Shown here: one piece after another, positions 48,706 through 58,479 of the stretch
Numbering within the stretch: position 1 is the stretch's first letter
Layout: the number at the start of each line of letters is the position of its first letter
Assembly (NCBI GenBank): GCA_963721585.1
Contig: CAVRJN010000007.1
Coordinates: 186,001 to 250,000 of the forward strand
Origin: Bog-473 sp963721585
GTDB lineage: Bacteria > Actinomycetota > Acidimicrobiia > Acidimicrobiales > RAAP-2
Direction: 5' to 3'
Length of the DNA stretch: 64,000 bases
The notes under the pieces: generated by a model
Databases searched by the model: none
Told to the model about the DNA's origin: nothing
The model's input: the letters and a program-made list of their open reading frames with translations, nothing else
Made by a program: the position numbers and the translations under genes

Positions 48706-49671
48706 TCAGATCGGTCGCGTCGCCCCGACATACAGCAAGCTCCCAAAGAAAGAACCCTGGGTCGCAGGAAAGGGCTCGGCGCGAACGTCGGCACCCGTGT
48801 GCGGAGCATCGACCATGACGTTCTGTCCGTTGACCACACCCACGTAAAGGCCGACGTGGTCGATGGAATCGGGGCTGCCGCCGAAGAACACCAGGTCTCC
48901 CGGGGCCAGAAGGGCCCCGGGAGCCAGCTTCGGCGTGGTGTCGTACTGGTCTTGGGCCACCCGCGGGAGCGAAACGCCCGCCACGGCGTAGGCGGCCTGC
49001 ACGAGGCCCGAACAGTCGAACCCGACGCCGGGTGTCTCGCCGCCCCAGACGTACGGCGTGCCGATCTGCGAGAGCGCCCACGACACCGCCGTGGCACCCG
49101 CACCGTCACTCGACCCCGTTTCGGCAGGCGCGGCGGGGGAGGACGAGCCGTAGGTCTGGGCCAATGCCAGTACCTCGTTCACATAGACGGCCGAGTGGTT
49201 GTAGGCGTACACGGCACCGGACAGGTCGGTTCCACCGTCCGCCCCGTCTGCGCATAACAGCCGGGCCGCCGCGAAGACTGCGTCGGCCGGGTCGTAGGGG
49301 CTGGGCGGGTTCACCCCGTCCGGAGGCACCGGCTCGTCGTAGGTGGCGAAGGACTTCGGCTCAAATTGCATGGGTCCTTCTGCACCGGCCGAGTTCGAGC
49401 CGCTGTGCACCCCCGGCAGGTTGGACCGGCCGTTGTCCGATTCGATCGTGCCGATGGCGGCCAGGACGGTCCAGGGCAAGCCGGGGCAGCCAGCCGCCGC
49501 CTCTTGATAGAGCGTCAGCATGGCCGGAGGGATCTGCGCTGTGGCAGCCGAGGATGCAACCGGTGCCGAACCGCCGATGTCGAGCAACGACTCGGCCGAC
49601 GCCAGGATCGCCGTGCCCACCACGGCGGCGGCCAGGCCTGCCGCCAGCGCACCGACGAGGAGACCCCTCAT
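48706..49671 (-). CDS. Secreted lytic transglycosylase-like plus NlpC/P60 peptidoglycan hydrolase
   Basis: A 321-residue exported enzyme. The signal peptide covers about residues 1-26 (LLVGALAAGLAAAVVGTAILASA). An SLT/lysozyme-like domain follows, with its catalytic Glu-77 in AAIGTIESDNGRSN and MQFEPKSF. The C-terminal NlpC/P60 domain has Cys-220 (GVGFDCSGLVQAAY), His-272 (IDHVGLYVG) and His-291 (DAPHTGADV), the normal triad. It cuts glycan strands and stem-peptide bonds during wall turnover. Start ATG 49671 gives the full signal peptide. No operon partner. Confidence 0.9.
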   Translation of the reverse strand: MRGLLVGALAAGLAAAVVGTAILASAESLLDIGGSAPVASSAATAQIPPAMLTLYQEAAAGCPGLPWTVLAAIGTIESDNGRSNLPGVHSGSNSAGAEGPMQFEPKSFATYDEPVPPDGVNPPSPYDPADAVFAAARLLCADGADGGTDLSGAVYAYNHSAVYVNEVLALAQTYGSSSPAAPAETGSSDGAGATAVSWALSQIGTPYVWGGETPGVGFDCSGLVQAAYAVAGVSLPRVAQDQYDTTPKLAPGALLAPGDLVFFGGSPDSIDHVGLYVGVVNGQNVMVDAPHTGADVRAEPFPATQGSFFGSLLYVGATRPI

Positions 49672-49963
49672 CGGATGCCCCCGCCTCGGACCTCGACCGT
49701 AGGTATCACGCCGGGGAACGGTCGGCCCCGCGTGGCCACGTGCGCGGCGAAGGAGTGCCGGTCCGACGCGAGGCCCGGCGAGCCGACTGTCACAGCGTTG
49801 CTCCCTCGAACGGAATCCGCTTCGGGACCCCGAACCGCTGCCGCTGGGAGGGGACAGGGGTGCGAGAGGTCTCCGGGGGCCCGGAACAGACAGAATCCCT
49901 CCTCCGGCGTCTACGCCGACCTCCTGTCATGCTGTGCGGAGCTACGACAAGGGAGAATCGATC

Positions 49964-50266
49964 ATGACGGTTCTGATTGAGAATGTCTTTCCGGTCGGTG
50001 TAACCAATGAGTTGCTCGATGCCGTCACCGACGAAATGGGCGTCGACGCCGAACTCCCGCCGGGCGGAATCGTGCATGTGCACTTCGAAAAGGACGGCCG
50101 TGCACACGGGATCGACCTGTGGGACTCGGTCGAGGACCATGACCGATTCGTCCAGTCGACGCTTCTACCTGCCATGGCCACGGTTGCATCGGCAAGAGGC
50201 CTCGATCCGGCCGACATGGACCCACCCGAGGTGACGGTCACCGAGGTCCATCACCTCGTTCACTGA
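49964..50266 (+). CDS. Small ABM/stress-barrel-like protein
   Basis: A 100-residue protein starting MTVLIENVFPVGVTNELLDAV; GGGAGAA stands upstream of the ATG. HVHFEKDGRAHGIDLWDSVEDHDRFVQ is the dimeric alpha/beta-barrel (ABM-like) pattern in which D-x-W-D/E-x-x-E/D follows a beta strand. No catalytic assignment possible. Not adjacent to the ABM gene at 6815. Confidence 0.65.
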   Translation: MTVLIENVFPVGVTNELLDAVTDEMGVDAELPPGGIVHVHFEKDGRAHGIDLWDSVEDHDRFVQSTLLPAMATVASARGLDPADMDPPEVTVTEVHHLVH

Positions 50267-50431
50267 GCATCGGGCTGTGGGGCGACACTCGCTGCGCCCA
50301 CTGACGGACCCCACATCCGCGCACGACAGCCGAGCATGCATGCGGTTCTCCCGACCCACAGAAGTGTGGCAGGAAGTGTGTCCGTGAGTCGACCGATCTG
50401 GATCGCGTGGCCGACCGTAGGGTGAACCCGC

Positions 50432-53029
50432 CTAGGAGAGGATCTCGACGTACCCGTCCGAGCCGTTGACGCGGATCCGCTGCCCGTCTCGGATCAGCCG
50501 GGTGGCGTCTTCCACGCCCACCACGGCGGGCAGGCCGTACTCCCGCGCGATCACCGCGCCGTGCGTCATCTGCCCCCCGACCTCAGTCACCAGGCCCAGG
50601 ATCGCCACGAACACGGGCGTCCAGCTGGGATCCGTGTACGCGGTGACAAGGATATCGCCGGTCTCCAGATCCGCCCCGGCCATGTCCAGGACCACGCGGG
50701 CCCGTCCCTCGACGGTCCCGGCCGATACGGGTAGGCCCACCAGCGCGCCAGCGGGGATGGCGTCGCGCCGGTACGTCCCGGCGACGGCCTCGCCATCCGA
50801 CGTCAGCACGCGGGGCGGCGTCAGCGCCTGATACGCGGTGAACGCGTCCCTGCGCCGGCGGACAAGTTGGTCGTCCGCCTGCTGGGTGCGTACGACCTCG
50901 CCGAGCTCGTGGAGCGTGAGCGAGAAAACGTCCTCCTTCTCGCGGAGCACGCCCGCCCGCACGAGCCGGTCGGCCTCTTCCAGCAGGGCCTGTTTGTAGA
51001 CGAAGTAGCGGCTGACCATGCCGTACTTCGGATACTCCCGATAGCCGATGAAGGTCCGCACCCGGTCGATCTTTCGCTTGGTCTCCTCGGCCTTCTCCGA
51101 TCCGTCCGGCAAGGCCCGCACGCGCTCGAGCAAGTCCTGTTCCTTCCTCCTCGCCTCTTCGAGCCCCTGCTCGAACCGCCGGGCGCCCGCGCCTGGCGGG
51201 AAGTTCTTGATGTTGCCGAGGATCACGGGGACGAGCGTGGTGGGGCGTTCGGACCAGCGCGGCCTCGTGATGTCGATCTCACCGACGCAGCGCATCCCGT
51301 ACTTGTCGAGGAAGATGCGAACGGCGTCCCCCGCCTCCTGCCCGCCAGCGAGTTGGGCCAGTCCGTCCAGGACGTTCTCGTCCCCCTCGACCTGCTGCAG
51401 AAACTCGACCACCTCCGGATACGGCCTGATCACATCGGCGACGTCCAGGAGCGCCAGCCCCATCTCTGACGTCACGTTGTCGGGGACGGACTGGGTGAGC
51501 GTGTCGGCCGCGTTCTTCTCTCCCAGCCACGCCTCCAGGTGCTCGTTGAGCCACCACGTGGCCTCCATGGCCGACATGAACACCTGGTGGCTCTCCGGAT
51601 CGAAGAGGATTCGCTTCAGCTCCTGGATGTCCGCCAGGATGAAGTCGATCAAGGCCGGTCCGGACTTGGTTGCGATGTCGCGCCGCAACGCGGCGATGGA
51701 CGCCTGCGTGCGCGCGATGAGCCCGGCCACGATGGCCGGATCGGTCTCGAGCGGGGCGGGAGCACCACCGGTCGGCGCACTGTCCCGACCCTCGTCGGGG
51801 ATCGACGGGATGAAGTCGTCGCGTTCGAGGACGGTCTCCAGCGCGTCCCTGATCAATGGATCGCCGCGCCCCATGACTTCCAGGAGGCTTGCACGGCCGG
51901 ACGGGGACACCAGGCGCGCGGTGACGTCGACGAAGAGCCTCCCGCCGGCCTCGTACATCCGCGGGAGAGCTGTCAGCTGCCACATGGAGATCCCCAGGGG
52001 CTTCATGGCGTCGGTCATCATCTGGTTATGACCGACGGAGACGAAGACGCGGTTCCCTCCGTCGTCGGTCACGGGAACGGGGAACAGTGCGGTGATCGGC
52101 CGACTCTGAACGATATGAAACTCGTCATCGGCCAGGCACCATTCGATGTCCTGGGGGCACCCGAAGTGCGCCTCTATGCGCCGTCCCAGCCCGGCGAGCC
52201 TGACCACCTGCGCATCCGACAGCGCCGGCTGATCCTGCCGCGCCACGTCGACAGGCTCTTCCCTGGTCCCACCGGCGGGCGCGGCACGGGTCGCGCGCTG
52301 CTTCGTGTCGATCACCTTGGCGATGAGCTCGCCGTCTCGCACCCGGTAGACGTCTGCGCTCACCCGACCCGAGGCCAGGGTCTCGCCGAGGCCGAAGGCG
52401 GCCTCCACCGTGGTGACCCTCCGGTTGGACGTGACCGGGTCGGCGGTGAAGAGGACGCCGGCCGCCTGCGGGAGCACCATCTGCTGCACGACCACGGCCA
52501 TGCTCGCCTTGCGGTGGTCGAAACCGTTCCGCAGCCGGTAGGTCACGGCCCGCTCTGCGAAGAGTGAGGCGACACACCGGCTGACATGTTGCAGGATCGC
52601 GGCCGGACCCATGACATTCAGGTAGGTGTCGTGCTGGCCGGCGAAGGAGGCCGTCGGCAGGTCCTCGACCGTCGCGCTCGATCGGACGGCGTAGGCAGCG
52701 TGCTCATCGAGCCGGCCGAGCGCACCGGTGATCGCCGCCGCGACGTCGTCAGGGAGAGGCATCCCTTCGAGGGTCCCGCGGATCTCCTTGCTGAGCGTGC
52801 CGATCGCCTCACGGTCGTCTGGACCCAGGCGCGCCAGCTGATCGATCCGTTCCCTGGCAGAGGGCGCGTTCGCCATGATCTGCCAGAAGGCGTCCGTCGT
52901 CACGCAGAAGCAGGTCGGCACGCGGATGCCTCCGATCCTCGAGAGCTCCCCCAAACGTGCACCCTTGCCACCGACGAGGGCGACCCGGGTCTGATCGATT
53001 TCCTCGAAGGTCAGCACGTAGCCGCCCAT
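50432..53029 (-). CDS. rph: Rifamycin-inactivating phosphotransferase (rifampin phosphotransferase)
   Basis: An 865-residue enzyme. The N-terminal ATP-binding part opens GYVLTFEEIDQTRVALVGGKGARLGELSRIGGIRVPTCFCVTTDAF, very like Rph of Listeria and actinomycetes. A central rifamycin-binding part follows, then the swivelling phospho-His domain VGGQMTHGAVIAREYGLP with His-823 (His-825 in Listeria Rph). It transfers the beta-phosphate of ATP to the C21 hydroxyl of rifamycins, giving AMP and Pi. GGAGGGG precedes ATG 53029; the upstream open frame is rejected. About 110 bases upstream is a rifamycin-associated element, supporting this call over general PEP synthase. Confidence 0.93.
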   Translation of the reverse strand: MGGYVLTFEEIDQTRVALVGGKGARLGELSRIGGIRVPTCFCVTTDAFWQIMANAPSARERIDQLARLGPDDREAIGTLSKEIRGTLEGMPLPDDVAAAITGALGRLDEHAAYAVRSSATVEDLPTASFAGQHDTYLNVMGPAAILQHVSRCVASLFAERAVTYRLRNGFDHRKASMAVVVQQMVLPQAAGVLFTADPVTSNRRVTTVEAAFGLGETLASGRVSADVYRVRDGELIAKVIDTKQRATRAAPAGGTREEPVDVARQDQPALSDAQVVRLAGLGRRIEAHFGCPQDIEWCLADDEFHIVQSRPITALFPVPVTDDGGNRVFVSVGHNQMMTDAMKPLGISMWQLTALPRMYEAGGRLFVDVTARLVSPSGRASLLEVMGRGDPLIRDALETVLERDDFIPSIPDEGRDSAPTGGAPAPLETDPAIVAGLIARTQASIAALRRDIATKSGPALIDFILADIQELKRILFDPESHQVFMSAMEATWWLNEHLEAWLGEKNAADTLTQSVPDNVTSEMGLALLDVADVIRPYPEVVEFLQQVEGDENVLDGLAQLAGGQEAGDAVRIFLDKYGMRCVGEIDITRPRWSERPTTLVPVILGNIKNFPPGAGARRFEQGLEEARRKEQDLLERVRALPDGSEKAEETKRKIDRVRTFIGYREYPKYGMVSRYFVYKQALLEEADRLVRAGVLREKEDVFSLTLHELGEVVRTQQADDQLVRRRRDAFTAYQALTPPRVLTSDGEAVAGTYRRDAIPAGALVGLPVSAGTVEGRARVVLDMAGADLETGDILVTAYTDPSWTPVFVAILGLVTEVGGQMTHGAVIAREYGLPAVVGVEDATRLIRDGQRIRVNGSDGYVEILS

Positions 53030-53135
53030 CCGCCCACCATCCCCTCCAGACCGCTGGGGTCTGTCTTGTTCGCCAGCGTCGGTCGGGACGACCGTCCCTG
53101 GGCCGGCTCGTGGCGTGCATTGTCGACACGCCGTG

Positions 53136-53154
53136 GGTCCTTGCGGCAAGCCCC
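53136..53154 (-). promoter_or_regulatory. Rifamycin-associated element (RAE) upstream of rph
   Basis: On the strand of rph it reads GGGGCTTGCCGCAAGGACC. It matches the published 19-base RAE consensus (as I recall, GGGGCTTGCGGCAAGGCCC) at 17 of 19 positions. The site is a near-palindrome and lies 107 bases before the rph start, where the inducible element is found in other actinobacterial rifamycin-inactivation genes. A promoter-like GATACA follows upstream. The remaining spacer to the divergent CoA ligase (to 53494) holds nothing else I can name. Confidence 0.75.
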
Positions 53155-53494
53155 CCACCCTCGTGTATCTTGATAACGGCGGGCGAAGACACGACCCTTT
53201 GCAGACGCGAGAGCGGGCATCTCCAGGCCGGAGCGGGATTGCCCTGCACTTCGCCGAAGAACCGGTTGTGTCCGTCGGCGACGATCCCCTGGGCAGACCG
53301 AGACGCGTCGAGCGCGCATGATCGTCCCGGGTTTGGAGCAGCTCTTTGCGTGGTCGGCCCGGGAGCTCCGTGCTCCAGACCGCTACCGCCAGGGCGTCCC
53401 TGAATCCGTGGCTGGAGCGGCAACGTGGTCCCGCTCGGCGGTGGGGAAGGCGGCCCCTCGGGCGCGGGCGGGGCGCGCTCGGCATACTTGGAGC

Positions 53495-55110
<1,616 letters not shown>

Positions 55111-55114
<4 letters not shown>

Positions 55115-55363
55115 GCGCCTCCAACGAGGCCGTCGACGAGCTGGCCGAGCGGCTCGAAGGCGTCGTGGAGGAACTGACCGACATGGCGTTGGACGCGCTG
55201 CGGCTCGCGTCGGCGGGCGATCCCGACTCCGCCGAGACCGGGGAGGCCCTCGCCCTGGAGAAGCGGGTGCTCAGGGCCCGCCGCCGCGCTCGAGCGCGCG
55301 GTGGCTGCGCTGCGGGGCGGATCCCGCTCAGCCGGCGAGGTGCTCGACGAGGGCGCCGGCTGA
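55111..55363 (+). CDS. Small helical protein coupled to CoA ligase, frameshifted
   Basis: The GTG at 55111 overlaps the ligase stop (GTGA). It opens VSASNEAVDELAERLEGVVEELTDMALDALRLA, a strongly heptad-like helix, and continues to ALEKRVLRARR. There the run CGCCGCCGCGC shifts the frame; dropping one base gives the natural ALERAVAALRG ... and stop at 55361-55363. As sequenced, the frame reads on into thpR, giving a fused 268-residue product. A consensus error or a real fusion cannot be told apart here. Confidence 0.5.
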
Positions 55364-55377
55364 CTCCTCTCCACCGG

Positions 55378-55917
55378 GTGCGCACGTTCGTGGCCGCCTG
55401 GCCCGACGAGCCGACGCGCCGGCGGCTGGCCGCGCTCGAGCTGGGCCGGCAGAAGAACCTGCGGCTGGTGGGACCGACCCGGTGGCACGTCACGCTGCGT
55501 TTCCTCGGCGAGGTGAGCGAGGCGGAGATCGAGCTCCTGGGTGACGCGCTGCGGGCCGGCGCCGCCGCCCTGCCGGGCCCGGCCGAGTGCCGGCTGGGGC
55601 CGGCCACCGCCTGGTTCTCCCGGGTCCGCGTCCTCCAACTGCCCGCCGACGGGCTCGGCGCGGTGGCGACTGCGGTGCGGCGGGCCACCGCGCCGGTCGT
55701 GGCGGAGCCTTCCGGCGGCGGCCCACCGTTCAACGGGCATCTCACCCTGGCCCGCGTCAAGGGCCGCCTGGGACCCCAGGCCCAGGCCGGACTGGAGGGG
55801 ATCCCCTTCACGTCCACTTTCGCCGTGGCGCACGTCGATCTGGTGGCCTCGGCGCCCTCGCCCCAGGGCCACGTCTACTCGACGCTGGTGCGGGCGCCCC
55901 TCGGGAGCCCGGGCTGA
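55378..55917 (+). CDS. thpR: RNA 2',3'-cyclic phosphodiesterase (2'-5' RNA ligase, ThpR)
   Basis: A 179-residue 2H phosphoesterase. The two catalytic HxTx motifs are HVTL (His-37, TRWHVTLRFLG) and HLTL (His-121, NGHLTLARVKG). Opening VRTFVAAWPDEPTRRRLAAL is typical. It hydrolyses 2',3'-cyclic phosphate at RNA or tRNA half-molecule ends; the 2'-5' ligase name is historical. A GTG start is used; the reading frame is continuous with the damaged upstream frame, so a longer 55111-55917 product could be predicted. Convergent with the amidase. Confidence 0.88.
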   Translation: MRTFVAAWPDEPTRRRLAALELGRQKNLRLVGPTRWHVTLRFLGEVSEAEIELLGDALRAGAAALPGPAECRLGPATAWFSRVRVLQLPADGLGAVATAVRRATAPVVAEPSGGGPPFNGHLTLARVKGRLGPQAQAGLEGIPFTSTFAVAHVDLVASAPSPQGHVYSTLVRAPLGSPG

Positions 55918-55918
55918 A

Positions 55919-57457
55919 TCAGCCCGCGCCGGCGGTGAGGTACTGCGTGATGGCCTGCGCCATGGCCGTCGCGGCCTCCTGCTGGAACGCCGGGGTCACC
56001 AGCAGCGCCGCGTCGGTGGCGTTGCGCATGTTGCCGCACTCGATGAGCACCTTGGGCACCGTCGTCAGGTTCAGGCCAGCGAGGTCGTTCCGGGGCTGGA
56101 GCCCGTCGACCCCGTCGTAGCTGCTGACGGGCATCGGTGTGCCTGCGGCGAACGCGTTGCGCAGTGTGGCGGCGAAGGCGGCGGACGACGCGATGACGCC
56201 GTTGTTCGGCCCGTCCGCCGTCGGCTCGAGCACCGCGAAGCCGCGCCCGTCGGCCGGCCCCCCGTCCGCGTGGATGTCCACCGCGACGTTGGCGTGGGCG
56301 TCGTTGATGATGGCGGCCCGCGTCGTGACGCACGGCCCCACGCCCTGGTTGTCCGGGCGGGTGAGCACGACGCCGGCCCCCTCCGCCTGCAGGTCGTTCT
56401 GCAGGTAGGTGGCCACGTTGAAGTTGAACTGGGCCTCGGTGTACCCGCTGTCCGTCGCCGTGCCCGTGGTGTCACAGGGCTCGTCACCGGTGCCGTTGAA
56501 CACGGGCGCGTCAATGACGTTCGGCGCGCTGTAGTTCAGGCCGTTGTGGCCGGGGTCGATCCCGACCACCTCCCCGGCGAGGGGCTCGGAGCCCACGGCG
56601 AGCCAGTAGCCCGCCCCACCGGCCGCGCCGGCCAGGCCCACGACGGGGCCCGACAGCGTCGTCCCACCCAGCGACCCGAAGTAGCGCGCGTCCCCATAGG
56701 TGAACACGCCGCCATCCCGCGCCACGAGCCAGTAGCCGCCGGCGTCGGTGGTGGCGGCCATGCCCGTCACCGGTGCACTCAGGGGCAGCGAGCCGGCCGA
56801 TCCCTCGAACGTCGCGTCGCCGTACGTGAAGATGCCGCCGTCGCGGGCCACCAGCCAGTAGCCCCCGCCCGGGGTGGCGGCCATGCCGACGACCGGCGCG
56901 TTCAGCCGCAGTGATCCGGCCGAGCCGTGGAACGAGGCGTCGCCGTAGCTGAAGATGCCGCCGTCGGAGGCGACCAGCCAGTAGCCCCCGCCGCCGGGGG
57001 TGGCGGCCATGCCGACGATCGGCGCGTTGAGGTGCAAGCTCCCGGTCGAGCCGTAGAAGTGGGCGTCGCCGTAGCTGAAGATGCCGCCGTCGGAGGCGAC
57101 CAGCCAGTAGCCCCCGCCGCCGGGGGTGGCGGCCATGCCGACGATCGGCGCGTTGAGGTGCAAGCTCCCGGTCGAGCCGTAGAAGTGGGCGTCGCCGTAG
57201 CTGAAGATGCCGCCGTCGGAGGCGACCAGCCAGTAGCCCCCGCCGTCGGCGGTGGCAGCCACGCCGACCACCGCCGCATTGGCGCCGGCCGCCGCATTGG
57301 CGCCGACGGCGGTCGAGCCGAACGGCACCACCGAGTTGACCGGAGGTGAGGCCGCAGCCGCCGGAGATCCGGGGCCCGAGAAACCGAGACAGGCCAGCGC
57401 CACGAGTGGGACCAGCGCGGCCAGCCCGCGCCGGGCTCCGGGCCGCGCCCCGGTCAT
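55919..57457 (-). CDS. Secreted N-acetylmuramoyl-L-alanine amidase with propeller-type repeats
   Basis: A 512-residue exported enzyme. A basic start and hydrophobic segment (AALVPLVALACLGFSG) serve export. Residues ~60-290 are five or six repeats of GYWLVASDGGIFSYGDAHFYGSTGSLHLNAPIVGMAAT type. The C-terminal Amidase_3-like domain has GIDPGHNG, DIHADGG and VLIECGNMRN (zinc ligands His, His, Glu and catalytic Glu). It cleaves the MurNAc-L-Ala bond in wall turnover; the repeats likely target the enzyme. The ATG overlaps the LOG gene stop by four bases. Confidence 0.9.
   Translation of the reverse strand: MTGARPGARRGLAALVPLVALACLGFSGPGSPAAAASPPVNSVVPFGSTAVGANAAAGANAAVVGVAATADGGGYWLVASDGGIFSYGDAHFYGSTGSLHLNAPIVGMAATPGGGGYWLVASDGGIFSYGDAHFYGSTGSLHLNAPIVGMAATPGGGGYWLVASDGGIFSYGDASFHGSAGSLRLNAPVVGMAATPGGGYWLVARDGGIFTYGDATFEGSAGSLPLSAPVTGMAATTDAGGYWLVARDGGVFTYGDARYFGSLGGTTLSGPVVGLAGAAGGAGYWLAVGSEPLAGEVVGIDPGHNGLNYSAPNVIDAPVFNGTGDEPCDTTGTATDSGYTEAQFNFNVATYLQNDLQAEGAGVVLTRPDNQGVGPCVTTRAAIINDAHANVAVDIHADGGPADGRGFAVLEPTADGPNNGVIASSAAFAATLRNAFAAGTPMPVSSYDGVDGLQPRNDLAGLNLTTVPKVLIECGNMRNATDAALLVTPAFQQEAATAMAQAITQYLTAGAG
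56942..57247. repeat. Tandem 126-bp repeat inside the amidase gene
   Basis: A 126-bp (42-codon) unit is repeated head to tail: copies at 56942-57067 and 57068-57193 look identical by eye, and a third starts at 57194 but diverges after about 50 bases. Each codes one propeller-type repeat. Identical copies point to recent duplication or gene conversion, and repeat number could vary between strains. Confidence 0.85.
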
Positions 57458-58479
57458 CCGGTGCACTCGTTCACGGCGTCGATGAGCTGCCGCAGGCGGG
57501 CGAAGTGGAAGCGGTCGAACCGGAACGCCAGCCGGGGCAACTCGGGGTGGTCGTTGCGCTCGGGCGGGAAGGGCGCGGCAGCGCGAATGTTGCCCCGCAC
57601 CACTATGTCGGCGAAGCGACGGTTCAGGTCGACCAGCTCGGCCTTGCTCGGCTGCACCTGCAGCCGGAGCACCAGGAGGTCGCCCACGAAGCGGATGGAG
57701 TGGTAGTTCCGGTAGAAGCCCAGGATCTCGTCGGCGGCCTCTTCCAGCGTGTTGGTCACCGTGAAGAGGGCCTGGTCCTCGGGTGAGACCCAGCCGGCGG
57801 CGATCGCCGCGTCCTGCACGAAGCGCAGCCACGCGTGCCAGTAGGTGCCCCCGGGCGTCTCGACCATGACGACGGGCGCCGGCTCCGCCTTGCCCGTCTG
57901 CAGCAGGGTGAGCAGCTCGAAGGCCTCGTCCTGGGTCCCGAAGCCACCGGGCAGGACGGCGTAGGCGTGGGACTCCTTGATCAGCATGAGCTTGCGGGTG
58001 AAGAAGTAGCGCATCTCGACCAGCTTCGGATCCTGCGCGATGAAGGGGTTGGCGTCACCCTCGAAAGGCAGGCGGATGTTGACCCCGAAGGCGTGCTCGC
58101 GCCCCGCCCCCTCCAAGCCGGCCGCCATGATGCCGGGACCGGCCCCGGTCACGATCATCCAGTCTGCCGCCGCCAGCTTGGCGGCCAGGTCACGGGCCAG
58201 GATGTAGATCGGATCGTCGGGCTTCGTGCGGGCGGAACCGAACATGGTGACCTTGCGCACATGACGGTAGGGGCGGAACACCCGGAAGGCCTCGGCCATC
58301 TCGGCCAGGGCAGTGTTGGCGATCTTGAGGTCGCCGACAGACGTGCCCTCGCGGGCCAGGTCGCTGAGCGAGCCGATCATGTCCTGCAGCTCCCGGGATT
58401 GTGCCGCCGAGAGGTCGTGCCCCGTGAACAGGTCCTCGAAGGCGTGCTGGCGCGCCGCCTCTTCAGTGTCGTCGATCAC
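57454..58479 (-). CDS. LOG/TIGR00730 family Rossmann protein
   Basis: A 341-residue protein (GTG start overlapping the fbiC stop). The fold core has VTMFGSARTKPDD, VTGAGPGIMAAGLEGAG and the signature PGGFGTQDEAFELLTLLQ (PGGxGTxxE). LOG proteins cleave nucleoside monophosphates, releasing cytokinin base or similar purines; this larger version has a ~120-residue helical N-terminus and a C-terminal extension not seen in simple LOG proteins. Cytosolic. In the same operon as fbiC and the amidase, so the true job may be other than cytokinin release. Confidence 0.9.
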   Translation of the reverse strand: MIDDTEEAARQHAFEDLFTGHDLSAAQSRELQDMIGSLSDLAREGTSVGDLKIANTALAEMAEAFRVFRPYRHVRKVTMFGSARTKPDDPIYILARDLAAKLAAADWMIVTGAGPGIMAAGLEGAGREHAFGVNIRLPFEGDANPFIAQDPKLVEMRYFFTRKLMLIKESHAYAVLPGGFGTQDEAFELLTLLQTGKAEPAPVVMVETPGGTYWHAWLRFVQDAAIAAGWVSPEDQALFTVTNTLEEAADEILGFYRNYHSIRFVGDLLVLRLQVQPSKAELVDLNRRFADIVVRGNIRAAAPFPPERNDHPELPRLAFRFDRFHFARLRQLIDAVNECTG

